Source: CAYHKY01 sp964357355 (GTDB lineage Bacteria > Patescibacteriota > Microgenomatia > UBA10105). From it: a stretch of DNA of 5,726 nucleotides. A model generated the notes under the pieces. It saw only the letters and a program-made list of their open reading frames with translations, had not been told where the DNA came from and did no database searches. The stretch's first letter is position 1. Each line of letters begins with the position of its first letter. This document shows positions 4,845 through 5,726 of the stretch, one piece after another. A program made the translations under genes and the position numbers. The stretch lies in contig CAYHKY010000082.1 of assembly GCA_964357355.1 (NCBI GenBank), positions 1 through 5,726 of the forward strand, written 5' to 3'.

Positions 4845-5459
4845 CTAGATGAGTTCATCCATGAAGCGCCGAACACATTTGGCCCAGGAATTGCCTTTCT
4901 CAACCGAAGGTGGAGCATAAATTGGACCAATTTGTTCCGGAGTTGTAAGCCCTTTGCTGTAGAAACGGATCGCCAGATAATTAGTTATGACCTCTATCGC
5001 ATGATCCCAATCACCAAATTCGGCACCACTTGATTGACCTGAATAAATTGCGTATCCCCAAGCATTGTATGAACCAGCCGGTATCTTCTTACCCAAATTT
5101 GATTCGCACATTCCGATAGCCGCGATCATCCGATAATCTATTCCTTGTGCGTCTGAATTCAGAACTATTTTTTCGGCAAACGGTTCCAGAGGAGATTCAT
5201 GAAGCCGTAAAAATTGGCGGAGTATTTCAGGCCTGGCATCACCTTTTTCTACCGCTGCAGAAAAGCTGCCTAATACTTCAGGAAGAGCTGCATAAAATTG
5301 ATAGCCGTTTTTCACAACCAGTTCTCGTGCATAGCGAGCAGCCAGTTCATTACCGCTTTTCACTTTTGAATAATGTGAGAGGAAAAGCACACTTGTCAGT
5401 AGAGTTAAGAAGACACCTGGAGTCCACAATAATACTAATAGCAGCTTACGCCACCTCAT
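4845..5459 (-). CDS. Membrane-anchored glucosaminidase/lysozyme-like peptidoglycan hydrolase
   Basis: From the ATG at 5459 the product has 204 residues. A basic start (MRWRK) and a hydrophobic helix (6-28) lack an obvious signal peptidase site or lipobox, so it probably stays anchored with the C-terminus outside. The domain shares its order of motifs with the paralogue downstream: FLRLHESP (83-90), MIAAIGMCESNLGKKIP (111-127) with the probable catalytic Glu at 119, AGSYNAWGYA (128-137) and GPIYAPPS (178-185). A longer frame from a GTG at 5546 is rejected because it runs through a -35 box at 5490-5495. AGGAG lies just before the ATG, too close for normal use, and fits a leaderless or near-leaderless message. 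Predicted role is cleavage of peptidoglycan glycan strands; the exact bond is not certain. Confidence 0.82.
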   Translation of the reverse strand: MRWRKLLLVLLWTPGVFLTLLTSVLFLSHYSKVKSGNELAARYARELVVKNGYQFYAALPEVLGSFSAAVEKGDARPEILRQFLRLHESPLEPFAEKIVLNSDAQGIDYRMIAAIGMCESNLGKKIPAGSYNAWGYAIYSGQSSGAEFGDWDHAIEVITNYLAIRFYSKGLTTPEQIGPIYAPPSVEKGNSWAKCVRRFMDELI

Positions 5460-5466
5460 TCTCCTA

Positions 5467-5495
5467 TAGTTACATATACAGTGTATAGATGTCAA
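5467..5495 (-). promoter_or_regulatory. Candidate promoter of the anchored hydrolase
   Basis: On the minus strand a perfect TTGACA (5495-5490) lies 17 bases from TAACTA (5472-5467), a weak -10 box; TATAGG further on would need a 21-base spacer. With TAACTA, transcription would begin at or within a few bases of the ATG at 5459. CTATAG (5464-5469) overlaps the -10 region. Confidence 0.45.
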
Positions 5496-5496
5496 C

Positions 5497-5535
5497 CCAA
5501 CATATGTTAAGTTGATTCGAGTGTGAATATGTTGG
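5497..5535. repeat. Inverted repeat in a divergent promoter region (possible operator)
   Basis: CCAACATAT (5497-5505) and ATATGTTGG (5527-5535) are perfect 9-base inverted arms separated by 21 bases. The left arm also sits in a 10-base palindrome, AACATATGTT (5499-5508). The left arm lies one base from the hydrolase -35 box. The right arm ends on the first base of the tRNA-Lys -10 box. The placement suggests a binding site affecting both promoters, though no regulator gene is in the window. Confidence 0.4.
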
Positions 5536-5540
5536 ATAAT
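5512..5540 (+). promoter_or_regulatory. Promoter of tRNA-Lys
   Basis: On the plus strand TTGATT (5512-5517), a 17-base spacer and GATAAT (5535-5540) make a good promoter. Transcription would begin near 5547, about 46 bases before the tRNA, leaving a 5' leader for RNase P to remove. It diverges from the hydrolase promoter at 5467-5495. Confidence 0.55.
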
Positions 5541-5592
5541 GACCACACTTAAATGTTGATTTGTGACGGTTTATCCTTTGAAATTTGAATAA

Positions 5593-5667
5593 GGGCGCAT
5601 AGCTCAACGGTAGAGCAACTCCCTCTTAAGGAGTAGGTTGAAGGTTCAAATCCTTCTGCGCTCACCA
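5593..5667 (+). tRNA. trnK(CUU): tRNA-Lys (anticodon CUU)
   Basis: The acceptor stem GGGCGCA (5593-5599) pairs with TGCGCTC (5657-5663) with one G-U, the discriminator is A (5664), and CCA is encoded (5665-5667). The D-arm is GCTC...GAGC with CGGTA in the loop. The anticodon arm is ACTCC-CTCTTAA-GGAGT, so the anticodon is CTT, which reads AAG lysine codons. The T-arm is GAAGG-TTCAAAT-CCTTC. It is the only clear plus-strand gene in the window. Confidence 0.97.
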
Positions 5668-5680
5668 AAAAAGTAGCGTA

Positions 5681-5702
5681 TCAAAAACGGCACCTAGCCG
5701 TT
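5681..5702 (-). terminator. Possible terminator, minus strand
   Basis: AACGGC (5686-5691) and GCCGTT (5697-5702) form a 6-bp stem with a 5-base loop. On the minus strand the stem is followed by TTTGATA, giving five consecutive T's that start inside the stem. This would suit a weak terminator for a minus-strand gene entering from beyond the right edge. On the plus strand, after tRNA-Lys, no T-tract follows. Confidence 0.35.
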
Positions 5703-5726
5703 AAAATAATGGCGGTAAATCAACCC

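Noticed and set aside
4845..4870. Terminator formed by GATG...CATC just before the stop of the anchored hydrolase
   Set aside because: The stem is only 4 bp and the T-tract lies about 11 bases beyond it, so it is not a convincing intrinsic terminator.
5147..5488. Plus-strand open frame of 113 codons
   Set aside because: It lies entirely opposite the anchored hydrolase, whose motifs, membrane helix and start are convincing. It has no ribosome binding site and its product shows no recognisable features.
5709..5726. Possible plus-strand gene start (ATG GCG GTA AAT...) at the right edge
   Set aside because: Only six codons are visible, with no ribosome binding site or convincing promoter.
1..5726. 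CRISPR array, transposon ends or phage genes
   Set aside because: No regularly spaced repeats, no transposase or integrase motifs and no terminal inverted repeats with target duplications were seen.

Overview
The window looks like chromosomal DNA of a small-genome bacterium, most likely a member of the Candidate Phyla Radiation (Patescibacteria) and perhaps the Microgenomates group. The reasons are a shortened trigger factor without a prolyl isomerase domain, two small secreted or anchored lysozyme-like proteins of a type common in those genomes, several small envelope proteins with no recognisable family, and promoters placed almost directly on start codons. TGA and TAG both act as stops here, so no recoded genetic code is indicated. 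The lineage is an inference; nothing here fixes it.

Nearly everything lies on the minus strand, so in transcription order the window reads right to left. At the right end a plus-strand tRNA-Lys(CUU) (5593-5667) diverges from a membrane-anchored glucosaminidase/lysozyme-like protein (4845-5459), with an inverted repeat between the two promoters. Next is a secreted paralogue (4110-4643), whose promoter is followed at once by an intrinsic terminator and later by a hairpin at the start codon. Then come a class II tRNA-Leu(UAG) (3984-4069), a nucleotidyltransferase-like protein (3400-3918), and an overlapping pair of envelope proteins: a secreted helical protein (2491-3279) and a single-pass membrane protein (2133-2504). 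These are followed by trigger factor (1208-2077) and a coiled-coil hypothetical protein (467-1138). The left end carries a strong promoter, a short leader with a 28-codon ORF, competing hairpins and a terminator, then a 60-residue hypothetical ORF and the first three codons of another possible gene at the edge.

There is no single pathway. The content is protein folding at the ribosome, cell-wall remodelling, two tRNAs and several unrecognised envelope proteins, and most genes seem to have their own promoter. I found no CRISPR array, insertion sequence, prophage module or defence operon. The most interesting material is regulatory: leaderless promoter geometry, a CTATAG element found only in promoter regions, and two promoter-terminator cassettes upstream of ORFs.
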